NCBI GenBank assembly: GCA_016801845.1
Contig: CM028908.1
Location: 19,417,047 to 19,481,046, forward strand
DNA length: 64,000 bases
Direction: 5' to 3'
Origin: Polydactylus sextarius
Taxonomy: Eukaryota; Chordata; Actinopteri; Polynemidae
A model generated the notes under the pieces. The model saw only the letters and a list, made by a program, of their open reading frames with translations. It was not told the DNA's origin and searched no databases. Shown piece by piece: positions 33,503 to 47,283 of this stretch. A program made the translations under genes and the position numbers. The stretch's first letter is position 1, and each line of letters begins with the position of its first letter.

Positions 33503-35185
33503 ACACACAGGAGAAAGTTCACAGCTTGGTAAGATGGCGTGTTGCAGTTTTTTGGCACACCTAGCAAATTTAGGCTAAACCACCACAACCACTGACATTT
33601 ACAGACAAGGATGTTTTTATTGATAGAAATCGCCAGTCACTCCCACCACTTCCCAACTGTTACATTACTGCCTGTTTTCGCAAATTCACTTTGTTGTTTG
33701 GTACAAATGCCAAATGTGAATTTCTGTAGTGAGTTTCCATGCTTTAAAGTAGGCTGTGCATCTGTAGATGTGAGCATATGAAAGTTTGTGGTCGGGGTTT
33801 GCCTATTGTGAGGAGCTTACAACATGTAGATGTGATGTAGAAGTGTGATATACGACAATACAGATAATTCACACTGATAATTATGATTATGTTAACCAAA
33901 CAAAAAACATCTGTAAATAAAGTCCCTGAGCATGATCAAAAAGTTAGTTCAGATGCAATGACTCAGATCAGTGGCTTTTTCTGTCTGCAACTAAAGGAGG
34001 ATGTTCATTGAAAACCTCTCTCTGATGCTGATGCAGTGTTTTGGAAAATGGCAGTGATGTAATGCAGTTTACTTGAAGCCTCTGCATGCAAATGTTGTGT
34101 AACCAGCAGGTTCGAAGTTAGAAGAAGTGGAAGGAACATATGTGTTCCACTAGGTGGCGTCCAGCACACACAGGTTCTTACACACTAAGTGTGGCTGGAC
34201 AATTTCTGGTTTCTGATTCCCATAAGATGAAAGTCATTTCTTTCTCATCACCATTCAGACAAGGCCTCTGAAAAATATGGTTTCTTTATAATTACTTAAT
34301 ACCAAAGTGTGCATGAATTAACAACAATGTTTAAACAATTCTTAATGGTCATGTTGCTTAAAAAAAGATTAATTAATATTTGGTCAGTTTTATTTTTCAC
34401 CAAAACTGATAAGAATTGCAGTCAAGAATGAGGAAATTATATTTATTCACCACTTGTTGCACAAATCTTGTGACAATGTCACATATTTCTGATAAACATC
34501 ATGTGTTTGAAGTCATTTTGTAGAGAACATTATGTTCTTAATGAAATAGAAACCTGAAACAACTGAAATTGTTCAGAAATATCAGAGTCAGTCTAATAAT
34601 TATCAAAGGAGAAAGATAATAATGACAATGACAATAATTTTCCGTGATTATGATATTTAGCATCTGCATTTGTGACATGTTCTGACATCACTTAACCCTG
34701 AGGTTGAAACACAAGAGCCAAGGTTTTAATCTGTAATGGAAAGGACACAGGGACCAGGAGACAGAATAGGAGAAGGTGAGGGGGAAGGAGGGGGTGTAAG
34801 GAGACAAAAATAACAAAGGCATGTGTCTGACTCTCCTTGGTATTTTCCACTCCGTTACATAAAATCCCTCCTTCCCTCTTCTCAATCCCTTCCTCGCTCT
34901 CCCTCAGCTCCTCCCTCTTCCCCGTCATTGGTCAGCTGGTCGGCTCCACAAAGCCACAAACTTGTTCTTGCCTCGTCCAAGTGGCTCAGAGTCCACTGAG
35001 GGTGGGGGGAAGAGAGGGAAGTGGGGAAGGAGCGCAGCAGGGCATCAGTCAGCATCACTCACTTTGGAGCAGTTTCCAGTGAGCCGAGGCGGAGGGAGAT
35101 GAACGACAGCCTCTCTGCTCAACTCTCACAGGGCTGACCGGCCATCACACTCTGACTTATCATATTCCCACGAATCTCTGGCAAC

Positions 35186-38100
35186 ATGAGCTCCTCATCA
35201 TCCAACCTGCACAAGCGCCTGCCCTGTGAGTAATTCCTCTAAAACTTCTAAACCTTTTGCAGAAATTCATCTTTTAAGGTGGATATTGTGAGACATGAGT
35301 ATGTGATGTGAGATGTAAGTTTGCTCCATAAAGAGAGTTTTCAGTTTTAGATGTGAAGCAGGACAGAGGACATGAGACAGGAGAATATTCTTCTCCATAT
35401 TTGGTTAAGTAGAAAACAAACACAAGCTACAGTGAAAGCTTGTTTAACTGGGGTTTAACTCATATTTTCCAACCTCTTTCACATTATGTACCACTTTAAC
35501 ACGTCAGAGAGCCTACATTGTATTAAACTAAAAGTACAAAGGAACACTTCTTGTGTGTGTTACAGATTTCTCTTTACATGACAAACAGTGAATTTATTCA
35601 TTGCTCCATCACCATGAGGCATAAGATTTTGTGTTCACGTCTGAGATGTAGCGTGGAAACCGTGTGACAGCTCAGCCGATGTGTTAAAAAGCTGCAGTTG
35701 TATTGATGTTGCCTAAAGTGACTGGTCTGAGTGCCGTGCCAGCTAAAAATTGGACAGGAATGTTGAATCATCATCCTGAGTAATGTTCACTAATACCAAG
35801 TGGATAGGTCACACTCTCACAGGAACAGGAATACATTCCTACACACACATAAACACACACACTGAGGCAGACTTGGATTGGGGCCACCGCACAGACACAG
35901 ACAAAGATCTCTTATTTATAATGGGATTGTGGCTGTAGATCTCATCAGGGTGGACTAACTCCAGTTGGGGTCTGCAGCTTGTTCTATCCACACACATCGA
36001 CCCAGATAGGTCCTGAAATTGAATTAGTCCCGGTGAGATCGGTTACGTGATTTCACAAGGCTAAAAAGGATCAGGGCAGTGACTCCAGGGAAGAAGTCTC
36101 CCATCTGTTGCTTGGCCCGTGGCCTTGCTGCCTCTCTAGACCGCTCTGTCACGTTCTGGTTATTGTGGGAATGTGCCAAAGAGAGGCACAACGGTGTGCT
36201 GTGGCGCAAAGGTCTGACCAGCTGTCGAAAACACATTACACTCAGCAGGGTACATGGGTTGTAAAAAGAATGGTTTCTATTCTCCACGTAATCTTAGCTC
36301 AGTTCCCTTGGACATGACCCACTTAATACAGGGGAGGTGGATGCTGTTTAATGAGCAAATTAGAGGAGCAAAAATCCATATCATGAACTGTCTGTATCTT
36401 TAATTAATTACATTGTGAAGGATCCACACAGTATCTACTGTCTAGTAACTGGAGCTTAACGTCTGAGCTGGAGTGGGTGCTGTGGGACAAGTGAAGAAGA
36501 AGAAGGATTAAGGTGTGTCTTTTTACCTTGACGTCTTCAGAGAACATGCTTTTGGTGGTAACCATGACAATACTAATTGTAAAGAACATCCAAGATGAGC
36601 TGGACAGATCATTAAAGATGTACGCACAGATACTGATGTTCTGTTTGCTTACATGCAGCCTGGAGAAGCATTTGACTTTTACTGTTTCTCGAAATTCTTT
36701 CAACTACTCTCCCCAAAACAAAAATCACAAAAACTCAGTGTTATTTGTGGTAAACTCAGACTGAATAATGATTTTTTTTATTTTTTATTTTCTTATCATT
36801 GGATCATGACCTATGAAACTCATTTCTGGCTAATTATGCAAAGTTTAACTGGAAATACCACTGGACACACAATATCAGTGATAAATGTTGAGGATATACT
36901 GCCTGGAGGGTTGTACACACAGAAGAGTTTAGTGTAAATGCAAATTTCCAACAGTAAGATCATTCTTGTTAAAGAAAAGGATGTGTTAATGTTGTGTCAT
37001 GCCCTTTGAGAAAAATAATAGGAATACTAACAGGATCATTGCCTACCAGAGTGAGAAAAAGCTCATATTGGCACAAACATGTGTTATTCTCTGACAAACA
37101 ATGCCTTGTGGCATGTCAGCGCTTTAAGTTAATTATATATGTGTGTTTGTGTTTGATTATACTAATCAGCCTTGTGTGGATGGTTGAATAAGGTTCCCAT
37201 CAATTCAACAGCCTAACCAGTGCAGCCCTGGGGACGCAGACCAGCTCCTCTCATTACTTCTCTAACAAATCCATCTACTCACTGTTCAGCTGAATCCTCT
37301 GTGTATAGACAGTTAACGCCTCCAGGCACTGGAGTATACTGAGTATTCAGGGCCCCTATGCAGAGAGACAGCAGTAATTTATCATGAGAACAATTTTTGC
37401 GAATGTATAAATCATTTAACATAAATTCAGCCATTTAGTCGCCTAATAATCTGGAGTTTGCTCACTGAGGCACTGAGAGGTGAGGCCGATACCTCTGATC
37501 GTCAGAGAGAAAAAAAGAGTAGTAAATTAAAGCTCACAACGGATGAAGTGGCTAGCATGTGAAAGGGGGTCATTCACAGCAGTGAATTCAAATAATCCAA
37601 TTATCTATTTTGTTTTATGATATATACAGATGATTTTCAGCAATTTTCAATGAAAACAGCCAGAAATGAAAAATGCTGTCTTTCTGAGCACAGTGGAGCA
37701 TTTAACAGTTAAATAGATAAACATTGAACTTACGTTAATCGTGTCATCTAAAACGTGTCTCCAAATGTGTTTGTCGATATATATCATCAAACTATCATAA
37801 TTTGTTGATCACTCTGAGGCATAAGCTTGGGTATTTACATATGAGATGTGACATGGAAACAGTTAAATAGCTGCCATTAGGTTGATGTTGCCTGAAGTGA
37901 CTAGTCTGAGTGCTGTGCCAGCTAAAAATTGGACAGGAATGTTGAATCATCATCCTGAAAAATTTTCACTAATACCAAGTGAATAGGTCACACTCTCACT
38001 CTGAGTAAGCAGCTGTCATCAACAGCGTTGGGTGTAACATGTTAAAAAAGTAATATAATTACAGTAATGTATTGCTTTTTCTGTAACGCAGTAATGTAAG

Positions 38101-41100
38101 ACATTACCAGTATATTTTCAGTAATATTATACTTGTTACATTTCTCAGTAACATAGAGTAAAATATTTACTTCCTGTAGCAGTTCGTCAGTGGCCTGAAC
38201 AGTTTTAACACATGTAAATTGGGATGTGTGAATTCTAGAGGAGAACTGGTGCTGCACTCACCCAGTGCCCCTTCACCTGCAGTAGCAACTGAACAGTTTC
38301 CCAGTCCCAGTTCTAATCCTGAGACCACCACCAGTTCCCAAGACTGGTTCAGCTGATACTCACTGTGTCCTGGATTGTCATGGAACAGTTTATCATCGTC
38401 AGCTGTCATTTGTGCTTTACTATTACTGACACCTTTTGTTTTAGAAGGATTAAAATTGTTACAGTTGACACATTAGATGTGGCAGTATTACTCCCCATTG
38501 TGTTTTCTTTACTTTTCTTGTTGATCCTCATATGTGTTTAGATTTAGCACATCAGCTTTTAAGTAGCAAACATGGGCCTGTCTGTTCTCTATTGTTTGTT
38601 AACTGATATTTATTTGCCTCCAATAAATTAATAACCTTTGTTTCACCACAACAGCTGTATTTAATGTTACTTCTCTATTTCTCTAGCTGAGCCGGGTCGT
38701 AACAGTCAGAAAGAACACAATTAAGTTCAATCTCTCTGCAAACTACTTTTATCATTTTAGAAGCAAAGTCTGGCTTCCACAGTTATTTAGGGTGAGGGTT
38801 AACCCTAACACAGTGGTTAAACACCTGCGTGCAAGGCCAGTTTGAAGGGAGTAGAAAGTAAAATGAAATAAATTCAAACAAACTCAAAAATGCAGTTATA
38901 TTGCAGTATGAATAGAAAATAAATTACATTTGAAACCAAAGAAACCTGAACCATGGTTCTAATTATTCTTGCGGATAACAGTTATTCAAAACAGAGACAT
39001 AAAAAAGCTATACTTTGGCTTTAATACTGCTGCATAACCTCAGTCTCAACAAACAGAAGAGAAGTGTTTCGAGTTTAACCAAACATTCCTACAGTTTTCC
39101 CAGCTGAGGAAGAAAATAGCTTTAAACTCTCTTCACAAATACTGGGAGAGGCAAAGCAGCTTTTCTAGGAAGAACAGGGAGCGGTGTGAGAGAAATCAGC
39201 TCATGTGAGGACAGAGAGAATAATTTCCCTCAACCCAACATACACTCGGTCCGTGGCCGCCGGATAATTCTGCGTTTTTTGAGGGTGATTACAGATTTAA
39301 TTATCAGATAGAAAAAAAGTGAGGGGATTTTCAGAGCTTAACTATGTTGCTCTGTCCTCTGTCAGTCTGTCTGACAACCACTACCAGATGCACTGAGGCT
39401 TAAACAGAACAGACCAAACTCATTTACACTCACTTACTTTAATATAAGGCTGTGTTATATCACTAATGCAGTATTTCTACTTTACTAGTAGATGTACCAG
39501 CATTTTTATCTGTTGTATTTGGTCAATGACCTTATTCTGTTGATATGACGACCCCTTGTCTGCTGTTGAAGCCTTTTGTGTTGATCAGGACTTCTGACAG
39601 TCTGCTTGTGGGCTTATGGAGGGCAGTGGGACAGGACACTGACCTAGAAACAGCCCCATTGTTAGTCTGGATGTAATCCAGGCAGGAGGGAGGGAAGGAA
39701 GGGTTAACACTGAAGTCATTGTTGTTCTGACAAACTGACGGCTGACGGTGCTGGACACTGCTTTGTCCCAAAAACAACCAGATATGGTAAATATCAGGTA
39801 GATACGCAAATAATAATACACACACACACACACACAAATTCAAATCTAGACCAGATACAAACACATCCAACAACTGCCATAAATAATTCACTGTCCTTGT
39901 AACTGGAGCCAAGTAAATGGCAGGTTTTGGAGAGAAAACAGAAAGCGAGAGAAACCAAAAATAAAAGCGAGACAAAACAACTGCACAATCCACTCTGATG
40001 TTATTATCTGTTGTTGTACGCATTGCTATCCGCCTGTTCCACCTCAAAGATATTTTCTCTTTTGAGGAATGAGTCATAGATACAATCAGGTAACTGTTTT
40101 TAAACTGCAACCATGGGAAAATAGAAAACTGTAAAACAAGCTGAGTCACTTGACAGTTATCTTTGGGATGTGCTGACAAGCGTGAGAGTTGAAGCACTAG
40201 ATGCCTTTAACATCATCTTTAAAAAAAAAAAAAAAAATTAGAGAATTATGAGTTAGTGGCTTTATGGTTTCATGGCTGCTTGTGCACTTAAAGCAGCATA
40301 ACTCTTCCACCTGTGGCCACCCAGTCATGATGCCATACTTTATGATCAGTGAGACACCATTAATTACTGAGACAGTCTCAGTGAGGGGACTGATCCACTA
40401 ATGACCAGCTGTAGACTGTTAACAGCCTGCTGCTGCTGCTGCTGCTTCTCCTGCTGAGGTCAGTGTTGCTGGAAGGTGCGGAAGAGACTCCCAGTAAAAA
40501 TAAAACATCCTCTTTAACTAATGAGCCTGTGCAAGATTCACTCCCTCATCCTCTCCGTTTCTACAAACCACATCTTTGTGTTGACTTACTTTTGGCTAAG
40601 CTCTCTCCTTTTACTCCCTTTAATACTTTAAATTTTTGAAGACACCCTTCACCTCCTGTTTAGCCTTCCTGCAAATGTTTCTGTCCTCCCTGACCTTTTT
40701 CTCTCTCCTTTTTCTTGCTTTTCTGCGTCTACAGTCTCCCTTTCTCTGCCTGCTCCCATCACTTGTCGCAGTTGGGAACTTGTCCATGTGAAATAAAATC
40801 TCTCTCCTCTGACAAAACCAAGTGTCTAGCTGGGAAGGGCAGCTGGTCTCAGCCCCAAACAGAGTCTCAGGTCTGTCTCGGCATTTAGGAGTCACATCGC
40901 CAGTGTCTGATCATCGCATCCTACGTTCAGTATAAACACAGGAGTGTGTTTCAAAGAGACAGAGAAAAGGCCTGAGATATGAGGGACACAAATTGACTTA
41001 TTCATCAATCAATCAATCAATACATTGATATGAATATAAATACCACAATGTATGGTTGATTCCAGCCACCCCGAATGCCTCAAAAGTTAAGTGATGTACA

Positions 41101-44100
41101 TAATAGATGGATTACATAAATAAATAGATAAGCAAATGTATAATTCAATAAATAAATGACAGTAATATATGGCATTTTTTCGAGTTCTATTTATATTTCC
41201 CTACAAAATGTATTCTCTTTATTCTTTGTATTTCTGTATATCAGACTATGACAGAAAAATGTAGAAAAAGTATACAAGTGTAATTATTCATTTATGTATT
41301 TTTGCATTGTTTTATATAAATTTATTGATTTAGTTTCAGGTTTATTGATTGAGTCATAGTTTCATGTCTATTTATTTTCTCTGTATTTGTTAATGATGAT
41401 TGATGAACAAGTCAGGTTTTGTCCTCCATTCGGAAACTCTTGTTTATTCAGAGAACAGGGGAAAGTCATGACATTTTCTGTGCAGTCTGCTACTGACAGT
41501 AAATCCACGCAGCTGAGGCAACATATGGGAGTATGTGCCATCGCTGGAGACATTTAAACAGAGATGACCTCATCTGTTTGTCTAAAGAAACCACTTATCA
41601 GAGGGAAAAAAAAGGGCCCAGTTTGAATGAATGGAATCGAACTGAGAGTCTGGCAAACTGCTCTATAATCAAAGCAGAGGAGGAAACGGTGATTCCCATT
41701 GTGGTTTTTGTTGAGTTACTGTTTACTGAGGGTTTCTAGACCATGCTGCTCTGACAACCAAAAACAACACGGATCATCCAGCAGAGCACTGCGCTGCTCT
41801 GACCTTCTATCTTCCCCCATCACAGGGGAGTGAGCTCACATTTTCATTTAGCGCGGTGATGGGCTAATGGCAGCCTGTGGGTGACACTGAGCCCGCCTAT
41901 CTGCTCATTTAGCCTCCAGATCAATGTGTTGCCTCTGCTGTTCATGCATTTGTTGCTTCTAACCCTGTATTTCAGGGCCCTGTCCTTGAAAATGTGACGG
42001 GGAAAGAGGCACATGACCTGCAGATGCAGAGAGAGTGACCTGATTATTTGGTTTGAACTTCGGAAAATGTGTTTAGAAAAAAAAAAGATCTGTTGACAGC
42101 AGAGCATTGAATGATCTCTGTATCATCATGTGGAGATGACACGGTACATCTTCTGGCAGCTGACTCTGTGTCTTCTGGGAAGTCTGTCTCATCATGACAC
42201 AGATTTTACAGAAATTTAACAAAAGCTGAAACGCTCATTGTCAGGCAACTTTTAATAAGCACAATCTAATGACTGTCTCATTGGCTTTTAAATCTAATCT
42301 AACTTTCAGTTTGAGTTTAGGTGTGTGACCCTTCACTGCATCCCCACAAAAAAAGGTTTCCTGAAAGTGCCGTCATTTCTAAGGAGTGCAGGCCAGTCCC
42401 ATTCCCTTACATCTCTGCTTTTGTCCACTCTGAATGGGCTCTTTCTCTCCCTCTGCCCCCTGAGCGGAGGATCTGGATTTGTCTTTATGTGGCGAGGCAG
42501 AGTGGCACGCAAACACATCCGGCCCACTCTGTCTGTCTGCCTCCACCGTTCTGTCTGTTCCAGTCATTCTCAAAGTCCAGCTGGTCCTGATCTATGACCT
42601 TTTTTCCTTCCCAGAGCACCCAGAGGAAGGAAGTGAGGGTGGAGAGGGAGATAGGGAATGAAAGAAAAAATGAGTGACAGAAGCAGGGAAAAAGAAAGAC
42701 GATTGAGGAGAAAAATACAGACAGAAGGGCAGATAAATGACAAAAAAACAAACAAACAAATGAAATCAGGTTAAGCTCATGTCTGCATGCTTGTTTGCCT
42801 CTCCATCCTCTCTACTCAGCGGCTGTAAACCCCCTCAGACATCTTGTGGCATGAAACTAAAGACTGTGGGCTGTGGTCAGGCCACAGCAGACTGGACATG
42901 TGAGCTCATCGTCATAGTGTGGTCTTTTTTCTTCTGATAGAGGATTTTCCCATGTGAGTAGTTGTGCTAATCAGAGGTCACTGGGGTCGTCCACGGCCAG
43001 GGAAGCCGAAATCGATCAAGGTGGTCGAATGAAAAAAAGAAGAGGATAGGGAAGCAAAATCAATCTGAGGATATGTATCTGTAGCTAACCTTTAGCTCTC
43101 CATCAGCCTTTAAGTAGAAACAATCAATGCTGTGATCAATCAGTGTTTAACTACGGGGAAAAAACTCCAGGATAAGCAGTTTGATTAAACCTGTAGCCTG
43201 TAATGAAGAGCATGATTTTCTTTTTCAGGGCTGCAGCATGAAAATGCTATTTGACAACCGTCTGTTCTCCTTTTGAAAGGAGAGTTATTCATCCGATACA
43301 AATGCAGTGTTTTGTCTGACAAGATGTCCTTGGCTGCTCACCTTAGACAAGGGGCTTTTTTCATTCAAACACACATTTCATTCAGGCATTTCCTGATTGT
43401 GAGTGACATCTTGCTTTGTCAGTGCTGCTCCCTTTACTTTCTTAAGACTCTGTAGACAACAGTGTTTGAATGAGCAGTACTTCACAGGCTAATAACATTG
43501 GGCATCTACACAAAAACAGTGATCCAACAAAGACAAAATGCAATAGAGATAATTGACATTACATAAATGTCTTGTAATTACTGTTTATTTTAGCACAGTA
43601 CCACTGTCACTTTATAAGATTGAGAAAGAGAAGTCGCTGTGTGAATGGTTGTACTGTCAAACGGCTTCACTGCATAATTAAAATCATTAATATCGCAACT
43701 TTTGCAGGGGACTCATAGTGACACCTGCTGTCTGTCTTTGGAAAAGAACAATGATGGACAAGACATAACTGTTAGATGTGACATTGACAAAGTTAAACTC
43801 CATTTGAAACATTTGAAACAAACACATAAATGCTCATAGATATTTTTACATTTTCAGCCTCTGATAAATTATGTCAGTCCATCCAGTCCTGGGGTGTTTG
43901 TTGTCTTCTTCTATCTACTGATCTGATCCTAGAGCTGCTGAGGTCTCTGCACCCAGGAGGCTGGCTGTCAGACTGGACAGAGCAGAGCTGCAGTGACAAG
44001 TTCATGTCCTGATGTCACCATGTGCCTGCGCATGACTCAGGGTTGGGACTGTGCTGATGCAGCACTCTCACAAAGGCAACCTGTGGATGCTTTTAGGCAA

Positions 44101-46248
44101 CAGCTACATTATTTTGGACTCAGAGTGACAGTGTTTCCTGACCGCAGCAGTTATAAAATCAGTTCGCTGAGAGTTGGTGCCAAAGGGAATCTCTTCTTTT
44201 TTCGTCAGAGACAAGAGAGAATCCCTGGCATCCTCTCCTTTCCTGTTGTAAACATCCTGAGCTGAATGTATTTCTTTTCTCCGTCTCCCAGTGGTGTATT
44301 TATAGAGCAGCTGTGACTGCTGCTCCAAACACAGGCCAGCTAATCTTCATATTATTCCCAGTTTAGACATGGCTTGAAAGCCTCATCCAATTAGCTCAAT
44401 CCCTGCCTGCAGGTTGCAGTTGCTCCTCAAAACTCAGACATTGGTCTAATGACCGTGCAGCATATGGATCCTAAGTAAAGAAGGAAACAGGATGGAAATG
44501 TACTGGGAGACAATTACTGCAGAACTGCTCACTGCATACTCTATACTGCAAAGACTATATGCTGAAATATAACGTGGATTTAAAACAATAGTCCACTTTT
44601 GTGCTGAGAGTTACACTGTTACAAGTTCAGTTCAGTTTTACAGTGTAAACAATAAAATATTCCGCCTACAATTTGTATCTTTGTCACAAATGTTTCAACC
44701 ACATTTAAGGGATCCTTGCAAAAATGTCTGCATATGTATTATTTATCAGAATTTTTACTTATACAAATCTGGTAAATTTGTATATTTAGTACTAGACATC
44801 AGTATCGTCACATGCCACATTCACAGATAAAAATCATATCAGATTTGTTCAGCCTAGTTTTAGTGCTGTTTCCTTCCAAGTGGCAGTCACAAGTCTCTTT
44901 ACAGTATTTACTGAGGCCAGCATTTTGCCACTTTCCTCACTGCTCCTGCAGTCTCACTCTGCTGCAGCTCTGCCCTTCACTCACACACTGGACATGCACT
45001 CAGCTTTATAAAAACACTGCTGATGGGGAGGAAAATGAGATCGCATGGTATCTTAAAACAACGATGTAAAGGTGTGTGGACTATGGACTTTAATAGCAGG
45101 GACAATAAACACACCCAGCAATGCTTAGTTTTATGAATGTGTCAGCAGAATTAAAGATAATCCACAGTTGTTTCTAGTATGTATGATATGTATTATGTAT
45201 TATGTATTATGTGAGATGTGTGGTTTACCTGTTATTGCCGTGCTTTTCTATATTCAGTCTACAGAGTCAAAAAACATACATGTCACTTATAGCTCAATGT
45301 CTCCCCCTTCTGGCCACTTACATTTGACCACTGTGTGACAGTCAAACAGGTCACAGACAGTCACTGTTTGTGTCAATACACAACACCACATGAAATCCCA
45401 TTAATCTGACTGGAGTTTGACTGGAATGCAGCCATACTTAATCACTGACCTGTAGGCTCCAGATTTCATGTATAAAAGTTGAACTTGTGTCTAATATCCT
45501 GTCATTGTGCTTTCCAGCGGAGACTGAGCGGGGCCAGAGGCTCCCAGATGTGGACGCAGCACAGCAGCTCAAGCTGAGAGAAAGACAGCGTTTCTTTGAG
45601 GAGGTCTTCCAGCATGACGTGGACGTCTACCTGTCCTCTGCACACCTGTCTATCAGAGACTACAAGAGACGTGAGTAGGACTTCTTTGTAATCACATGCG
45701 CACATCGATTAAAGCTAGAGATTTATCTTCATCTTCCTCTTTCTTTAAAGCTCCTATTGGCAGCATCTCCTCCATGGAGGTGAATGTGGATCTGCTGGAC
45801 CAGATGGAGCTGATTGATATCTCTGACCAGGAGGCTCTGGATGTTTTCTTCAGCTCTGGAGCAGAAGAGGAAGTGCTGACGTCCCCACTGCCAGGTATGG
45901 AAATCACGAGTAGACCAGAGATAAATTTTAAGAGAGTCAACACTAAAATCTCTGACACTGATTTTTATTTTATCCACAGTCCAAGGGAACAACAATAACA
46001 ATGAGGAAGTCATAAGTAATGGACTCTTTCGACATGTCCTCGAAAATCTTGATGCAAAGACCCGCATGTCCTCCACATCTTCAAACTCCTCCTCCGACAG
46101 CCAGACCATTAACGCTAACAGGGACGGGGGAGACACCCCTGTGGTCGGATCAGATGATGAAGGGACAAACACTAGCACAGTGAAGAGGAGGGCTGTGCCT
46201 TCAGAGAAAGAAAAGATGAAAACTCAGACTCCATCATCTTCTTTCTAG
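35186..46248 (+). CDS. dbndd2: Dysbindin domain-containing protein 2, 4 coding exons
   Basis: Exons: 35186-35225, 45518-45670, 45751-45894, 45980-46248, joining in frame to 201 aa. Exon 1 encodes only MSSSSSNLHKRLP and is separated by a 10.3 kb intron. Exon 2 gives a charged helix with LKLRERQRFFEEVFQHDVDV, matching the DBNDD2 LRLRERQKFFEDI stretch. Exon 3 carries the family signature PPIGSISSMEVNVD, then LIDISDQEALDVFFSS. The tail is Ser-rich and acidic (SSDSQT, DTPVVGSDDE), as in human DBNDD2 (161 aa short form). Known role of the family: human DBNDD2 binds and inhibits casein kinase 1; dysbindin itself is part of the BLOC-1 complex. The SSMEVNVD signature separates it from DBNDD1 (SSLEVHFD). 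Human DBNDD2 is also on 20q13, though farther from BMP7. Candidate poly(A) signal at 46736-46741. The first short exon rests on a good ATG, donor GTGAGT and correct phase. Confidence 0.9.
35703..35820 (+). repeat. Direct repeat copy A in dbndd2 intron 1
   Basis: 118 bp, aligned without gaps to 37882-37999 with 7 mismatches by my count. It starts TTGATGTTGCCT and ends GGTCACACTCTCAC. Weaker similarity continues about 90 bp to the left (GAGGCATAAG shared at 35617 and 37816). Either a local duplication or two copies of an unnamed dispersed repeat. Confidence 0.85.
37882..37999 (+). repeat. Direct repeat copy B in dbndd2 intron 1
   Basis: Second copy of the 118-bp element at 35703-35820, 2179 bp downstream in the same orientation. 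Its right end runs almost directly into a separate GTAATG-rich repeat at about 38023. Confidence 0.85.
38023..38165. repeat. GTAAT-rich dispersed repeat (MITE-like)
   Basis: Begins CAGCGTTGGGTGTAACATG and continues with repeated GTAATGTATT/GTAACGCAGTAATGTAA words. This composition is typical of a very common non-autonomous repeat class in teleost genomes. I could not define terminal repeats or a target duplication, so class is uncertain. Confidence 0.45.
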
Positions 46249-46735
46249 GACAAACTCTCCCCACACTACATCTCCACTTGCAGGACAGTAGCTGAAACTT
46301 GGCATGGCAGAGTGGACTTTATAATGCCAGCTTTTCAAAGAGGCCTCTCAACTACGACTGTCTTCCGCCCATGGGCTCTTATCACGGAAAACAATCTTTC
46401 TTTTGGTTTATGGGTTTGTTTTGGAGGAACTGATTATAAACCGGGAATATATTTCTTTTCTTGTTTTGGCATGTTTGGTGATGAGTTCACTTGTAAGTTT
46501 ATGATTGATGACTTTCGTACTGTGTTAACACTACGTGAACTGTAAAGCAATGACAGGGCAAAAAAAAAAAAAAAAAAAAAAAAGCAGATGAAGTATGATT
46601 TAAGCTTGATTTGGTAAAAGAAATGTTAAAAAATGTTAAATGTTCTGAAAGTTACACGTCGTCCTGTAAAAGCGAAATCTCTGTTTTCTAGCTCTAATTT
46701 TAAACAAATCTCTAACAAGATTTCTTTGTTTTAAC

Positions 46736-46741
46736 AATAAA
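46736..46741 (+). terminator. Candidate dbndd2 polyadenylation signal
   Basis: AATAAA about 490 bp after the dbndd2 stop codon and before the cdh26 start. A 23-base poly-A run at 46561-46583 lies inside the presumed 3' UTR. Confidence 0.45.
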
Positions 46742-47215
46742 TGAAAATGAAAAGTGTCATATTCTCAAGAATTAACCACTCACCATTATTGGAAGCTGCT
46801 TTAAAAATGAAAGCATACTTATCTACTTTCATGTAGAAATGAAAATACTGGTACTTGCTTGGCAACATATCAACTGCCATCTCAAACAAAGCTCCTAAGC
46901 TATTTCAAGTTTCCAGTCACTGGTAACACTTAATGTTTAATCACATGAATCAAACAACTGAGAGATAAAAAGTATGGTATGGATTAAGAGTAACCACATT
47001 ATTTACAAGTGTTATGTAGCTGACATTACTCACTAGCAGTCAGGAACTGTGAAGCATAAAGGCAAAGAATCAAAGAGCTGCGATAAAACCAGTATTGTCC
47101 AGTTCTTGAGAAAACTTGATAATAATTAATGATAATCAATGATGATTAATGATAATCAAATGGTGTCATGGTTGACATTAAGTGTTGGTAGAAACACTCC
47201 CACAACCCCCACCCC

Positions 47216-47283
<68 letters not shown>

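Larger units (their letters stand above)
30376..35185. other. Divergent upstream region of the ataxin-1-like gene and dbndd2
   Basis: 4.8 kb between two divergent start codons. It should contain 5' UTR exons and promoter of the minus-strand gene (ATXN1 relatives have several noncoding 5' exons), but I cannot place them. Holds simple repeats: GAAA-type purine run about 30856-30900, (CA)n 31280-31323, (TG)n(AG)n 31521-31554, a pyrimidine-rich CTTT block about 32470-32545, and (AC)n 33445-33499. The block 34850-35185 is the probable dbndd2 promoter and 5' UTR. Confidence 0.45.
35226..45517 (+). other. dbndd2 intron 1 (10.3 kb)
   Basis: The largest intron in the window, AT-rich. It contains a 118-bp near-identical direct repeat pair (35703-35820 and 37882-37999), a fish-type dispersed repeat at about 38023-38165, poly-A at 40220-40237 and a CTG run at about 40431-40446. 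The reading frames inside are not gene-like, and I recognised no nested gene. Confidence 0.6.

Noticed and set aside
34105..34125. GGTTCGAA word resembling a tRNA B box
   Set aside because: No matching A box or acceptor stem at the right distance; no tRNA fold seen. No tRNA gene was found in the window.
39532..40197. 221-aa open frame, minus strand, in dbndd2 intron 1
   Set aside because: Contains a microsatellite-derived CVCVCV stretch, has no recognisable domain and no conserved motif. Probably chance.
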